Positions 53,697 through 64,000 of a stretch of DNA of 64,000 bases are shown piece after piece. The position numbers and the translations under genes are program-made. Positions within the stretch are counted from its first letter, which is position 1; the number at the start of each line of letters is the position of its first letter. Below the pieces are notes generated by a model. That model was not told where the DNA came from. It was given only the letters and a program-made list of their open reading frames with translations, and ran no database searches. This stretch comes from Blastobasis lacticolella (taxonomy: Eukaryota > Arthropoda > Insecta > Lepidoptera > Blastobasidae): the NCBI GenBank assembly GCA_905147135.1, contig LR990048.1, positions 8,416,563-8,480,562 of the forward strand. The letters run 5' to 3'.

Positions 53697-56600
53697 ATGG
53701 CGGCCCTAACTATCTATCACCAGAATGTACGTGGACTGCGCACTAAAACCGAGACTTTCCTAAGAAACGTGAGACTCAGCAACTTCGACGTTATCACTTT
53801 GACCGAGACATGGCTGGTGGAAGGAATATCAAACAGCGAGCTTTTCGATGACAGATATTTAGTGTGGCGTCGCGATCGCGATTACGACGCAACAGGGCAG
53901 TCGCGGGGTGGTGGTGTTATTATAGCGGTCCGTCGCGATATAGCAGCATCTACTAAATTGGATTGGCAGTCCAGTGCAGAAGACCTATGGGTAACACTCT
54001 CATTGCGCAGTAGTTGCCTTAGGTCTGTATATAAGCTACATCTATGCACTTTATACCTGTGTGAACAAAACCGTGGTAACTTTTTTTTTTTTTTTTTGGG
54101 AGACAAACAGCTTACAAATAGTACAAATAAAGTATTAAACAATATGTTCTTGCAAAAGCCAACAAAGTTTCCACTATATTAGTTGTACATTTATTGCATT
54201 AAGACTAGTTTTCCTATTAAGCACTAATTAATCCTAAACAAAAATAAATAAAAGTAACTAATTTTTCTCCTTTACAAGTGATACATATCTTGCGTATTTG
54301 TTGTGAAAGATATCAATGTGATCATAGTGCTCATCATATGTCCTGCACACCCTTACCACAAATCTATTTGTATCGTAATTGGTTGAACAAAAAGGTTTAT
54401 CAAAGGTTTATCACTAGCTAACTTCATAGACAAATTATTGCAATTAACCGTCAATCACCCTCTTGACAGATTCGTAATCCTTGGTGATTTTAATATGAGC
54501 TGCATCGACTGGGTTGCCGCTGACGTTGGACTTCGCCCGGTTGCGCCACCGGTCAACTTTATGATGGAGTTTACCGACACCTTGGAGCTATGTAATCTTA
54601 GCCAGTTTAATGCTGTCGCTAATTTTCAAGGGAAAATATTAGACTTGGTGCTCTCCAACGACACTATCTCCGTATTTGCATCTTCTAACCCTTTGCTAGT
54701 CGAAGATTCATATCATAGATCTCTTTTAATCTGTGCTGACTTTGTACAGCTGCACCTATTGGATGTACCAAGGCGGACCATATTTCAGTATGGGAAAGGT
54801 GATTATGATAGAATCCGTGCATCATTGACTGTTACGCAATGGGGCGAAGTTCTTCTTCGGAGCGATGTGGAGGGCGCAGTTCGGGAATTTTATTCCATTA
54901 TCAACAATTTACGAGACAGCTATATACCTAAACGAGTAACATACACTCACTCTTATCCCAAAACTTTGGAGCGTAAATGTTATGATGCGTATATGTCGAC
55001 CATCGAGGACTCCATCACGACCAATCCAAGAGCGTTCTGGACGTTTATTAAGAGCAAACGTGTTAGCAATAACTATCCTTCAAGTATGTTTTATGCGGAT
55101 TCCACGTCTGACACTGACCCTGGAATATGTGAGCTGTTCTCCAAATATTTTCAAGCGACCTTCCTTGACACCGAGTCGGCTGCAGTTGTTACCGGAACTA
55201 TAAACAGTCCTAACTCGGCCTGTGACAACACGTATATTAAGGTAGACGTTGAAAAGGTGCACAGGCTGTTAGGGTGTCTGGATCTGGGCAAATCTGCTGG
55301 ACCTGATGGTCTTCCAGCGCTGTTTCTGGTCCGTTGTGCGGCTGTCTCCTTGTTGTTCAAACGTTCGCTGCAGGAGGGCGTCATTTCTCTGTGGAAATCT
55401 GCTTTTATTACACCTATTCATAAGACAGGAACCAAGGATGACGTCGGAAACTACAGACCTATTTCGAAGCTCTGCCTGCTTGCTAAGGTGCTTGAACGCG
55501 TAGTTTACAACCAGCTATATTCCTCTATCCAGACCAGCTTATTGTCCCAACAACATGGCTTTGTATCGAATCTTGTACTGTTTACGGAATTTGTCAGTGC
55601 CAATATGGACAAAGGCTACCAAACAGACGCTATCTATACCGACTATAGCAAAGCCTTCGACCGTATCGACCATGACATTCTTTTAGAGAAGCTTTTCGGT
55701 CTAGGTATTCGTGGCGATTTGTTCCGGTGGTTTATCTCTTATGTGAAGAATAGGACGCAAGCAGTTGTTTTAAATGGGTATTTGTCTGCTTGGAGAGCAG
55801 TACCGTCAAGCGTGCCCCAGGGATCTCTGCTGGGTTCAACTCTTTTTGTGGCGTTTGTCAATGACATCGGCAGCTGTTTCCTCAACTCTAAATTTGTCCT
55901 GCTTGCAGACGACATGAAAATATATAGAACAGTGGATAGTTTTACCGATGCGTCTCTGCTACAGGAAGATCTTCTAAGACTTGATCGCTATTGTGGGCTC
56001 AATAAGCTGGACCATAACGTATCTAAATGCACTGTAGTAAGCTTTTCACGCAAGAAGCAGCTGTAAGTATATGACTACAGTATTCAAAATCAAATTCTGT
56101 CACGATCTGACTCCACACGTGACCTGGGAGTTATACTCGATAATCAGTCGAGAGTCATGTTGACCAGGTGGTCAGCAAGGCTTCTCGTGCTCTAGGCTTT
56201 GTCCTTCGTTGTGGGAAGTCACTCAAAAGGATGAAGACGCTTAAGGTTCTTTACTGTGCTTTTGTCAGAAGTCATCTTGAATACGCGAGTCAAGTCTGGA
56301 GTCCGCACTATAATATTTACTCTGATAGGCTAGAAAAACTGCAGAGGAAATTTACCAGATTTCTTAGTTTTAAGTTTAAAATATGTAAAGTTGAATACGA
56401 GAAACGTTGTATCCGGTTTCACTTGCAACCTCTCTCAATTCGCAGAGAAATTGCAGATATCGCGTTTTTGATGAATATTGCTCAGTCCAAAATTGATTGT
56501 CCACTACTTCTGTCTAACTTGTTTTTAAATATTCCATATTTCCACTCACGTAGTAAAGAATTACTCCATACTCCATACGCTCGCACAAATTATCCCATGA

Positions 56601-56740
56601 ACAGTTTTATGTTGCAATCGGCAAGGGCACTTAATGATTTACCCGCTAATGAGCATATTGACTTGTTTTTCAGTAGCGTTGCGCAAGTTAGGAGCATTAT
56701 GGTTAAGACCTTTATTTCTAAGTACGATACATATACCTAA
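53697..56740 (+). pseudogene. ORF2 of the 10.3-kb element (endonuclease-RT)
   Basis: Endonuclease begins MAALTIYHQNVRGLRTKT with ITLTETWL and GGGVIIAVRRD. It is cut at 54080 by a small retrotransposon tail and resumes near 54423 with VILGDFNMSCIDW and ILDLVLSND. Reverse transcriptase (to 56066): GKSAGPDGLP, NYRPISKL, DYSKAFDRIDHDI, SVPQGSLLGSTLF and LLADDMKIY (catalytic ADD). A stop at 56064-56066 and a shift split off the C-terminus (STRDLGVILD, then 56168-56740). The linker between THSYP (about 54955) and KTLERKCYDAY is much shorter than usual, suggesting an in-frame deletion. Confidence 0.9.
54081..54418 (-). mobile_element. 5'-truncated retrotransposon tail inside ORF2
   Basis: A T-run of about 18 bases (A-tail in reverse), flanked by TAAC(TT) duplications at 54077-54082 and 54419-54424. 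On the minus strand the last 46 or so codons of an ORF end RYVSLVKEKN with a stop at 54258. Confidence 0.85.
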
Positions 56741-56920
56741 TGTATGTTTAACACAGTGTTGATTCTATATAAGTACCTACCAGCACTAAACATTTCAATG
56801 TACTAGAATGTTATAGTCAATTTGTGAAATTTATCTGTGTCTGTGTCTCGTAAATGGCTGATGGAAATTATGCTATCTTATTGTTGTAAGCTGTGAGACA
56901 TCCAAATAAAATAAAATAGT

Positions 56921-59900
56921 TACTCTTCACCTGTAGTTCGTAATCGTTTCTCTTGATGTTCAGTGAATTATTGTAACATTAAATTAATATGCGCCTTGAA
57001 ATTGGCTTGAGTTCATATTTAACTTTTACTTCGAAGAAACTGAAGATAGATTTACCTACCCTGGTTATGAACTAAATACATTATAGGTCTTTTCAACAAA
57101 CTTACGAGGAAATACAAAAAATATCCTTTTCACTGTAGGTATTCGCTCTGTGCGCTAAGGGATCAATCGATCAATCAACCCTTACGTTAGTAAAGTTCAT
57201 TTTAGTGTTAACCATAAATCCATACAATACTTTCTATGTAACTTCTTTTTAAAATAACAAGAATAGGAAATCTGGTATAGAAATATTAGATTTCCACGCA
57301 GAAAATTCTATTCACAAGGAAGGGTAATTTTAAGAATGAAAATGTCTGTTTGTCATGTACCTTTAAGCAATCACTTTTATAAATACCATAATTCATTGCA
57401 TGAAAATCCATTCCATTATCATTTCATAGAAATCCGTCCATGATTTTTTGCGTGAAGTAGTAACCGCGTAAAATCTTCCGGATAAATTATAGCCAGCGAG
57501 AACTTATTTTTTTACTAAAGTGGCAGCACTCACTTAGCGCCTAAAGGTCATATAGGTGGTCGCCACAAAATGAGATTGGCGCGATGCGACGCGCGCGGAC
57601 GGTGGCGCATGGCGCCGCGCCGAGCGCGCGCAAACTTCATTTCCCGCGCTTCTGTGCCCCGACCGGTAATTAGAGGAAATTGGCGGGAGCGCTCCGACGC
57701 TGCGGTGTCTCGCCTGCATAACCTCATTATAACCTAATTTTGTCATCGCCTCACAACTAATACCACAACATTGTGTTGCCCTGCAACTCCAACACATATC
57801 CTTGCTCGCGAATTCACTATCATGATAAAGTGGCATTCACTCATTGTAAATTATGCAGGTGTGGAAAGCGTGTATGTTCGCGCTATGTTCAGCAGTTAGG
57901 TGGACGTCATATTGATAGACTATAATGAAAGTCGATTTTAAGTTAGGGGTCCGATACTTATTACGCTGTAGGAACTATGTTCATACTTGCTGTATAATAG
58001 CTTTGTATTTAGTAAACCTAATAACATACTGTGACTCCCATCAAACTTGCAATCGATGTTTCGGAAATCGTGATACCGCTTGAGTGATGCTCGGTGGCAC
58101 ACCCTGGATAGATAGTAGGTAACCTACTATTCAATTTCAGCCAATCTATGAAACAGTCGTTTTCATCCTAATCATCATCTGTGCTTATCCCTGTTTCTGA
58201 ATCTGTCTGTGACCGCTTTTCTACTCATTCTACTCCACTTCACGCGGTCTTCGGTATCCTCGCGTCGTAAGCAGTTCGCTCTCGCATCCGTGATGTCTAT
58301 CCCTAGACCATGTAGGCTTTCCGCGGGACCTCTTTCCTGATACTGGCAGCTTTTGTCACAAATTTCCTACCTATCCCTGGTGCTTACGTGACCAAACCAA
58401 TGTAAGCGAACGTCCTCAATCTTGTCCGCGATGTCTCTCCCGTGAAGACTACCACGGATGTACTCATTACGTACTCGTTCGAGTCGTGTTACGCCATACA
58501 TGCACCGTAGCATTTTTGTTTCATTAAAGTGGACGTGCTTCGACAGTGGCAGCCAAATCCCGCAGAGCATTCATCATCATCTGGAGTTAATGTCCCGGTT
58601 GTGCTCGCGCGCACGAGGGCCTGGGGTTCGCCTTGACCATGCTCCAGGATTTGGCAAATCAGTTAATTACAGTGGAGCGATTGCCATCTGACCTCCACGA
58701 CCCTGTTACCCAGGGAACCTGACCGGATTGGATCATGGTTACACATTCAAACGCCTAAAAGTGCAGGTTTCATCACGATGTTTTCCCTCACCGTGAGAGC
58801 ATCGGCTAGTATTCAACTAATGTACAAAACTAAGAAAAGAGTTATTGGTACACGGCCGCGGCATTGGTACAGCGGCATTAGAACCCGGTACCTCCGCTTA
58901 CGAGTCGAATACCCTTACCTAACCTAACCGCTCGGCCACCGACGACTCCCGAGTTGAGTCGACAAGTCCCGCAGAGCATTACAAGTATTTAATTATTTCG
59001 TTAATAAGCCCCTTGAGTTTGGTGGTGAGTTTTACGGTCACACACAACCATTAGGTTGCATTAGGCATTTTTGCGGGTAGGTGGGTGATGCCCCTGGTAT
59101 TTCAAACGTCCATAGGCTGCGGTGACTGCTTATCATCAGGTAGGCCGTAAGCTTGTTTGCTAGCTTAGTGGTATAAAAAGGAATTCGTCTCAAGCTTTAG
59201 AGATACGGGACTTGACATAGGGGCGATATCCCCGGTATATAATATGTTCTGTTGACAGCTTCGTTCTCTATAGGTACTATGGATGGCTCTACCTACTTCT
59301 TCTTACCTATGTATTCAAAAACGATTAGCTATAGGTGTGCCTCGATACCGTTGCCGGAACGAGGTTTACTCTGGTTGAACTGGTTGAACAGTTTCGGTAA
59401 TCGATTGGCAGTCGTGGTGGTTGCTCTGTGAGCCTCTGTAAGCCACGCTATTTTAGGAAAGAATTACGAACAAGTTGCGTTCAATAAATAAAATTCATTT
59501 ATTTGATCGTTTAAACTAAATTAATATTATAACATTAAGTCAACTTTCAATAATTATTATATTAGATATAGAACATAAAAATTTATCATATTTGCAGAGC
59601 AAAATATAGTAGAGAACAATATAGGTAATTTTTTTATTTTTGGGCCACATTTAGTAAGTTATTTTATTTTTCAATACGATTTGGTTTTTAAAATTTAAAT
59701 TAAAGTGTAGTCTTCACTGATTTGAGGTAAACACGCCGAAATAGGTAGGTACTAGAGAATGCAATACCGGCACACCAAGATCCCGAAATACCGGTATCCC
59801 GCATACATATTGCGGGACTAATCTCGGTCGAAAATTTTGCGGGATCCCGTCGGACTGGCGGGATTACAAAAAGCGCGGTGCATACGTGTTAATCTGCGCG

Positions 59901-60420
59901 CGGCAGCTCGTGGGCCGTAGATTGGCTGACTAGGCGCTGGCTAAGCGATGCAAGCCTACATTTGCGAGCTTAACTATCGAACCACCCCATATTTTTCATA
60001 TACGCTCATACATTTCTGGCGTTAAAAAACAGTCTATAAAAGTTTCCAAAATAATGTTTATTTTTCTTATGATGTTTACGAGCATAAAATATCAAAAACA
60101 AGGTCTTTATTGTGATTGATTTCTGGGCTCTAAGTCCACCTCGCTGGATACGGCAAATACCTGGATCCAGCGGGACTAAGATGGTTCAGTCGCGCAAATA
60201 TCTGGATTGAAATTGTCTTCCTGAATTGCATTTCCTAGTAGGTACTCTTTCTGTGTAAGAGCCGATCACCGTTTAAAATTCTAATCAGTCAGTTTACATG
60301 AAAACCTTCCAGTTTCATCCCAGAAAAAGTTATAATTACATATCAAATACTACCTAACAGTCATAATCAGGTTTATGGGACCTACGTAAACACCTTGAGC
60401 ATTAACGAATGATACTCAAA
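56921..60420. other. Copy B spacer, equivalent to 3435-6998
   Basis: Contains the GC-rich block (57567-57728), an RTE fragment on the minus strand (58172-58558), SINE family 2 (58572-58966) and a jockey tail (59108-59175), all as in copy A. No host gene was found. An extra AT stretch near 59597-59650 is absent from copy A. Confidence 0.7.
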
Positions 60421-62607
60421 CTACGTGCCTAGTACTGTTATAGTATCGTTGATTCCATTCAGTGAATCAACAGGTGATGTTCCTACACACGAGATCTTCT
60501 CGCTCTGTTTCTCGCATATGTAGGGTAACTCGCGATCGCAAGGGTCGTCGTAGAGTAATCCACTGCGACCCACGGAACCGCAAAATTCATTGCCACTTGC
60601 GTTGTTGGGTTCTCCAGGCGCCCACTTTCCAGCAGTTTCTGCCAATGGTTGACCTAGAAAGTAACAGAGATAATTAGTAAATTGTTAGTTTTGGTTTACA
60701 TGGTTTGTACCATATGAAGATATGGACTTGAGCAACATCTCACAAAAACATACGAATATTAAATTAGGTTCCAGAACTCTGGTTAAGCTGAATGCCAGGT
60801 TCTCAGATGTTGGTACTTAAGATATTATGTTGCTGCTTGCCTGTAACTACTTGCCTTTTACGGTGACCCAATTTCTATTCCGTCTTCTAGCACGGAAGCC
60901 GAGGAATGCGGAGTCTCGCCAAAATATTCCAGGAATAGTTTCGGAAGGATTCATGGCGAATATATCTCTAATAGTTTGTGCTTCATCTTCGTTCTGGATA
61001 ACAGCCAAGTTGCCACCTTCGGCTGAGCACATGCTGCCAGCCTGCCGCCATGACCTGCGCATGCGGTGAAATTTGTAGCATTTATCCATGCCCTTGCCGA
61101 GAATGTATGCTATAAAAAACAATAATTTTGTAGAATTTAAGATAGATACTACATGAAGTTCTTTAGAGAGGGGTTAGGAGTTTACGTGATCGGCAATACC
61201 TATGGCATTGCACACGTCCATGGTAACTGCTACCTACCCATCAGGGTAAGTTTGTTTGATTCAGCAATGATTTTGTTGCATACGTGATTTCCTGTAGTTG
61301 TGGCCTATATAAACATTGGTGGCGAAGTTAGGCAGAAAATGCATAAAAGCTTGAATAATTTGAATAATAAGTAGTAATAGATACGTTTTACAATAAAAGA
61401 GAGGTTAAGTCAAGAATAGCTGAACCCCACGAGTGCTAAAATGGTTGAAGAATTTGGTAAAACGGTGTGTCGGTGGCCTAGTTGTAAAGGTATCCGACTC
61501 GCAAGCAAGAGGTACCGGGTTCGAATCCCACTGCCGCTATGTACCAATGACTCTCTTCTGAATTATATATACATTAGTTGAACACTAACCGATGCTCTTA
61601 CGGAGAGGGAAAACATCGTGATGAAACCTGTACATTCAGGCGACTGAATATATAACCATGATCCAATCTGGTCAGGGTCAGGGTCAGGTGGTAGCAAGGT
61701 CACAGAGGTCAGATAGCAGTTTTCCATTGTAATTACCTGCCAAATTTAGGACCGTGGTCAATGCGGATCCCGGGCGCTCGTGCGTGAGAGCACGCCCGGT
61801 ACATTAACGCCAAGATGATAATTTTTTTATGTCGAAGAAACGAAAACAATTTGTTGGGACCGTCACGAGAAGGACGATATGGTCGCTGCCTATCTCTGAG
61901 AGAGGCCGACGTTTGTTATTATCATTACAATTAATACGTACTGCTATCGTTTCCACAGCCAGTGTAAAATTCGCTATTATTGTTTATGTAGCAAACGAAA
62001 GGGAACTTCTCACTTTTCTGTTTCTTTTCCAATTTCATATACTTGTTCATAACAAAAACTTCGTCATTCATTGCGTAATCGAAAACTTTACCATATACTG
62101 TAAAAAATATAGTTAAATTTTAGTATCAAGTTTAACGCCATTCCTACATTTGCATAAAATTGCAATTGTATAAAATACTCACAGACTGCGTTGATATCTG
62201 TCCAAATTAATTTTACATTATCGGTTTTATTAATGACGGCCTGCAACGCATTGGTATTCGAATAAGTCGTGGGCAAAGCCAAAGCTGCTCCTGGAATACA
62301 AGTTAACACAACGAATTAAACTATGTGATCACAGATCATCTTAAGTTATCAGTAAACCATTCATCAATAAAGGTCTCTGGCTAACTGACGTATGAACGCA
62401 CAGCCGATGTGAAGGGCGTGATATGGGTTGCTGATGAGACCAAAAATCATGTGGAAAGCTATATCTATAGGTACAACAGGTTTCCCATTTTCTTACCTTC
62501 AATTGAACATGTGCTTATCGCATCGCGCCACGTAAGAGGTTCCGTATGCAGCTTGAACCAGCCTTCTGCTTCCGGGTAGTGCTCGTAGTCACATCGGAAG
62601 GAGTGAG
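60421..62607 (-). CDS. Lectin B: duplicate of lectin A, exon 1 outside the window
   Basis: Five exons match lectin A: 62607-62497, 62290-62183, 62097-61942, 61109-60855 and 60653-60421 (stop at 60423-60421). They are open, in phase and nearly identical; one visible amino-acid change is HRMRTSW to HRMRRSW in exon 5. CTLD1 lacks EPN and CTLD2 keeps EPNN, as in lectin A. The GC donor of intron 5 is retained. Exon 1 should lie beyond 64000, past the family T transposon that cuts intron 1 at 63270. Whether the enlarged intron still splices is unknown. Confidence 0.85.
60654..60854 (-). other. GC-AG intron of lectin B
   Basis: Same AAAG|GCAAGT donor and CTAG acceptor as in lectin A; inherited through the duplication. 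Confidence 0.8.
61469..61828 (+). mobile_element. SINE family 2 in lectin B intron 4
   Basis: Duplicate of 8097-8456 with small differences. Confidence 0.85.
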
Positions 62608-62643
62608 CTGTATTAGAATTATGGAAATTAATGTAGGTAGTTT

Positions 62644-62902
62644 CATCATCACAGCCCACAACAGTCCACTGCAGGACTCAGGGCCTCTCCCACAAAAAGG
62701 GAGGTTATTGCCATAATCTCCACGCTTGGCAGGCGGGTTGGAGATCGCAGTGTTATAATATAACAATGGAAAATGCTGCTGCCCATTTTCCAGGCTACGG
62801 AGGCGCTTAGAGCTTTTGCCTCGAAAACATTAGTCGCCTTGTACGACACCCACGAGTGTAAGGGGTTGGTGCTATTCTACTCTGCCGGACACCACACGGC
62901 CG
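62644..62902 (-). mobile_element. Retroposon family 3 upstream of lectin B exon 2
   Basis: Duplicate of 9274-9532. Confidence 0.85.
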
Positions 62903-62914
62903 GTAGGTAGTTTA

Positions 62915-63270
62915 CTCAGCGGAAATTCAGGACATGCCTCCATGGCTTATGAAGTACGCTGACGACATTGTACTGGTGAGCAAGCTTAGGCAGGAACTTG
63001 AGACCAGAGTAAACACGTGGAAGGCTGTGCTAGAAAACAGGGGTTTGAAGTTGAATGTCGCCAAAACGGAGTATATGGCCAGCTGCAGCGCAGATCCCGA
63101 AACCATCCTTGGAGGTAACGTAGCTGTCAATAGAACTGATAAATCCAAATACATCGGATCCGTGATGCACGAGTTCGTCGATATCGGCTCCGATGTCAAG
63201 TCCCGAATCTCTGCAGCTTGGGCCAAATGGCGGGTCACCTGTGACCCTTTAAAGCTCAAAGGGCTTATAT
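62915..63270 (+). mobile_element. RTE fragment in lectin B intron 1
   Basis: Duplicate of 9545-9900 (MPPWLMKYADDIVLV onward), truncated by the family T insertion. Confidence 0.88.
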
Positions 63271-64000
63271 ATGTCGCAGCCATCTGGTTAAATTAGCCTT
63301 TTAATTAGAGGGCTAGTCCGTTAATTAAGCGCCGGCATTCCATTGAATGGCTAAAAGACAACTAGCCAAGTAGTTGAATGTAACGTGCAGCTACTTGGCT
63401 GAACGTTATTTAGCCATTTTGTTAATAGAATATATATGTTTAGTTTGAGTGACCATTCGTAAATTATATAACTTTACTTAAGATAAAAAATACGAATTAA
63501 TAAATATAATTTTTATTTAGAAACGAAAATATAAGTGGCAACAAATTCAATTAGTAATTGCATTGCGAGTACTTATAAAATTTATAGTATTTACCACAAT
63601 AATAACTTATAACTTATTAACAACAATGTAGTAAAGGAAGAATGCACTTTCTTATTTTATAAAATTAAATATAAAATGGCACGAAACTTTCTTAGACATT
63701 TGTTTCTAATTGTAAGTATGAAAAGAAAATGAACAAATTAAGTTATCCTTATTCTTACTTAAAAACATCTAGGTACCACACTTTAAATTTAGTTAAAACG
63801 ATAAAAATACAAAAACATTGCTTGCTATGCGAGCTGTCTGACGCCATATTTGTTTTAACGACTACCAGTGCTGCAGTGGATAAAATTAGAACTAAATTTA
63901 AATCACCTGCCTGATTTTACGTCAGCCGTCTTCAAAGGGCTGGCTTATAATAAGCCAACTAGTTAAACGTTAAGAGTCGATAGTTTTGGCAACTATCGGC
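63271..64000. mobile_element. Inverted-repeat transposon (family T), longer copy
   Basis: Begins ATGTCGCAGCCATCTGGTTA inside the RTE sequence GGGCTTATATACAAG, in a TATA-type target. The first about 60 bases match the ends of 21806-22155; 63838-63973 match its interior in reverse; 63480-63830 is extra. Internal short hairpins occur (AGCCAAGTAG at 63362 and CGATAGTT near 63978). No transposase is seen before the window ends. Confidence 0.82.

Larger units (their letters stand above)
46615..56915 (+). mobile_element. 10.3-kb jockey/CR1-like retrotransposon with nested insertions
   Basis: Copy A gives the empty site. ATAGT flanks the element (46610-46614 and 56916-56920). A 5' UTR (46615-47084) is followed by ORF1 and ORF2, and the 3' end is AAATAAAATAAA. 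Without the nested 47790-53073 and 54081-54418 insertions it is about 4.7 kb, a complete non-LTR element. Both reading frames are broken. Confidence 0.93.
44626..63270. repeat. Segmental duplication, copy B
   Basis: Counterpart of 466-9900, expanded by the retrotransposon at 46615-56915. The match to copy A is lost at 63270, where a family T transposon is inserted, so the real right boundary lies beyond the window. Confidence 0.93.

Overview
The window reads as an AT-rich lepidopteran (moth or butterfly) chromosome segment. Its host genes are C-type lectins of the immulectin type: a signal-peptide exon followed by two tandem C-type lectin domains (CTLDs), an architecture characteristic of Lepidoptera. 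The repeats are also typical of Lepidoptera: RTE and jockey/CR1-like retrotransposons, tRNA-headed SINEs, Helitron-like ends, mariner, DIRS-like and BEL/Pao debris. All coding calls are exon models made by eye from splice signals and CTLD homology.

Four lectin loci lie on the minus strand, all split by phase-1 introns. Lectin A (11123..6999) and lectin 2 (21651..19008) are complete 6-exon genes of 304 and 447 predicted residues. Lectin 4 (44776..38730) is a complete 6-exon gene of 315 residues. Lectin B (62607..60421) is a near-identical duplicate of lectin A whose exon 1 lies beyond the right edge. An orphan copy of lectin 4 exon 1 sits at 617..569, and broken copies of lectin 2's last exon lie at 24112..24840 (plus strand) and about 12580..12700 (minus strand).

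A large segmental duplication explains the layout: 466..9900 (copy A) matches 44626..63270 (copy B) in the same orientation. Each copy carries lectin 4 exon 1, a long spacer and lectin A/B. The copies differ by insertions with an empty site in the other copy. Copy A has a SINE at 2440..2699 and an 0.8-kb block at 904..1716. Copy B has a 10.3-kb jockey/CR1-like retrotransposon at 46615..56915, itself interrupted by a 5.3-kb CR1-like element on the other strand (47790..53073) and a small retrotransposon tail (54081..54418).

The regions between genes are almost entirely transposon debris. Notable pieces are a 3.9-kb element with about 190-bp terminal inverted repeats (12701..16584) carrying about 105-bp subterminal repeats; a second inverted-repeat family (21806..22155 and 63271 to the edge); a mariner (22817..24077); a DIRS-like fragment containing a 30-bp perfect foldback; and nested insertions whose order can be read from target-site duplications. 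One candidate small non-lectin gene (30825..32302, plus strand) is proposed with low confidence. The lectins are expected to be secreted pattern-recognition proteins acting in haemolymph; that role comes from the family, not from this sequence.
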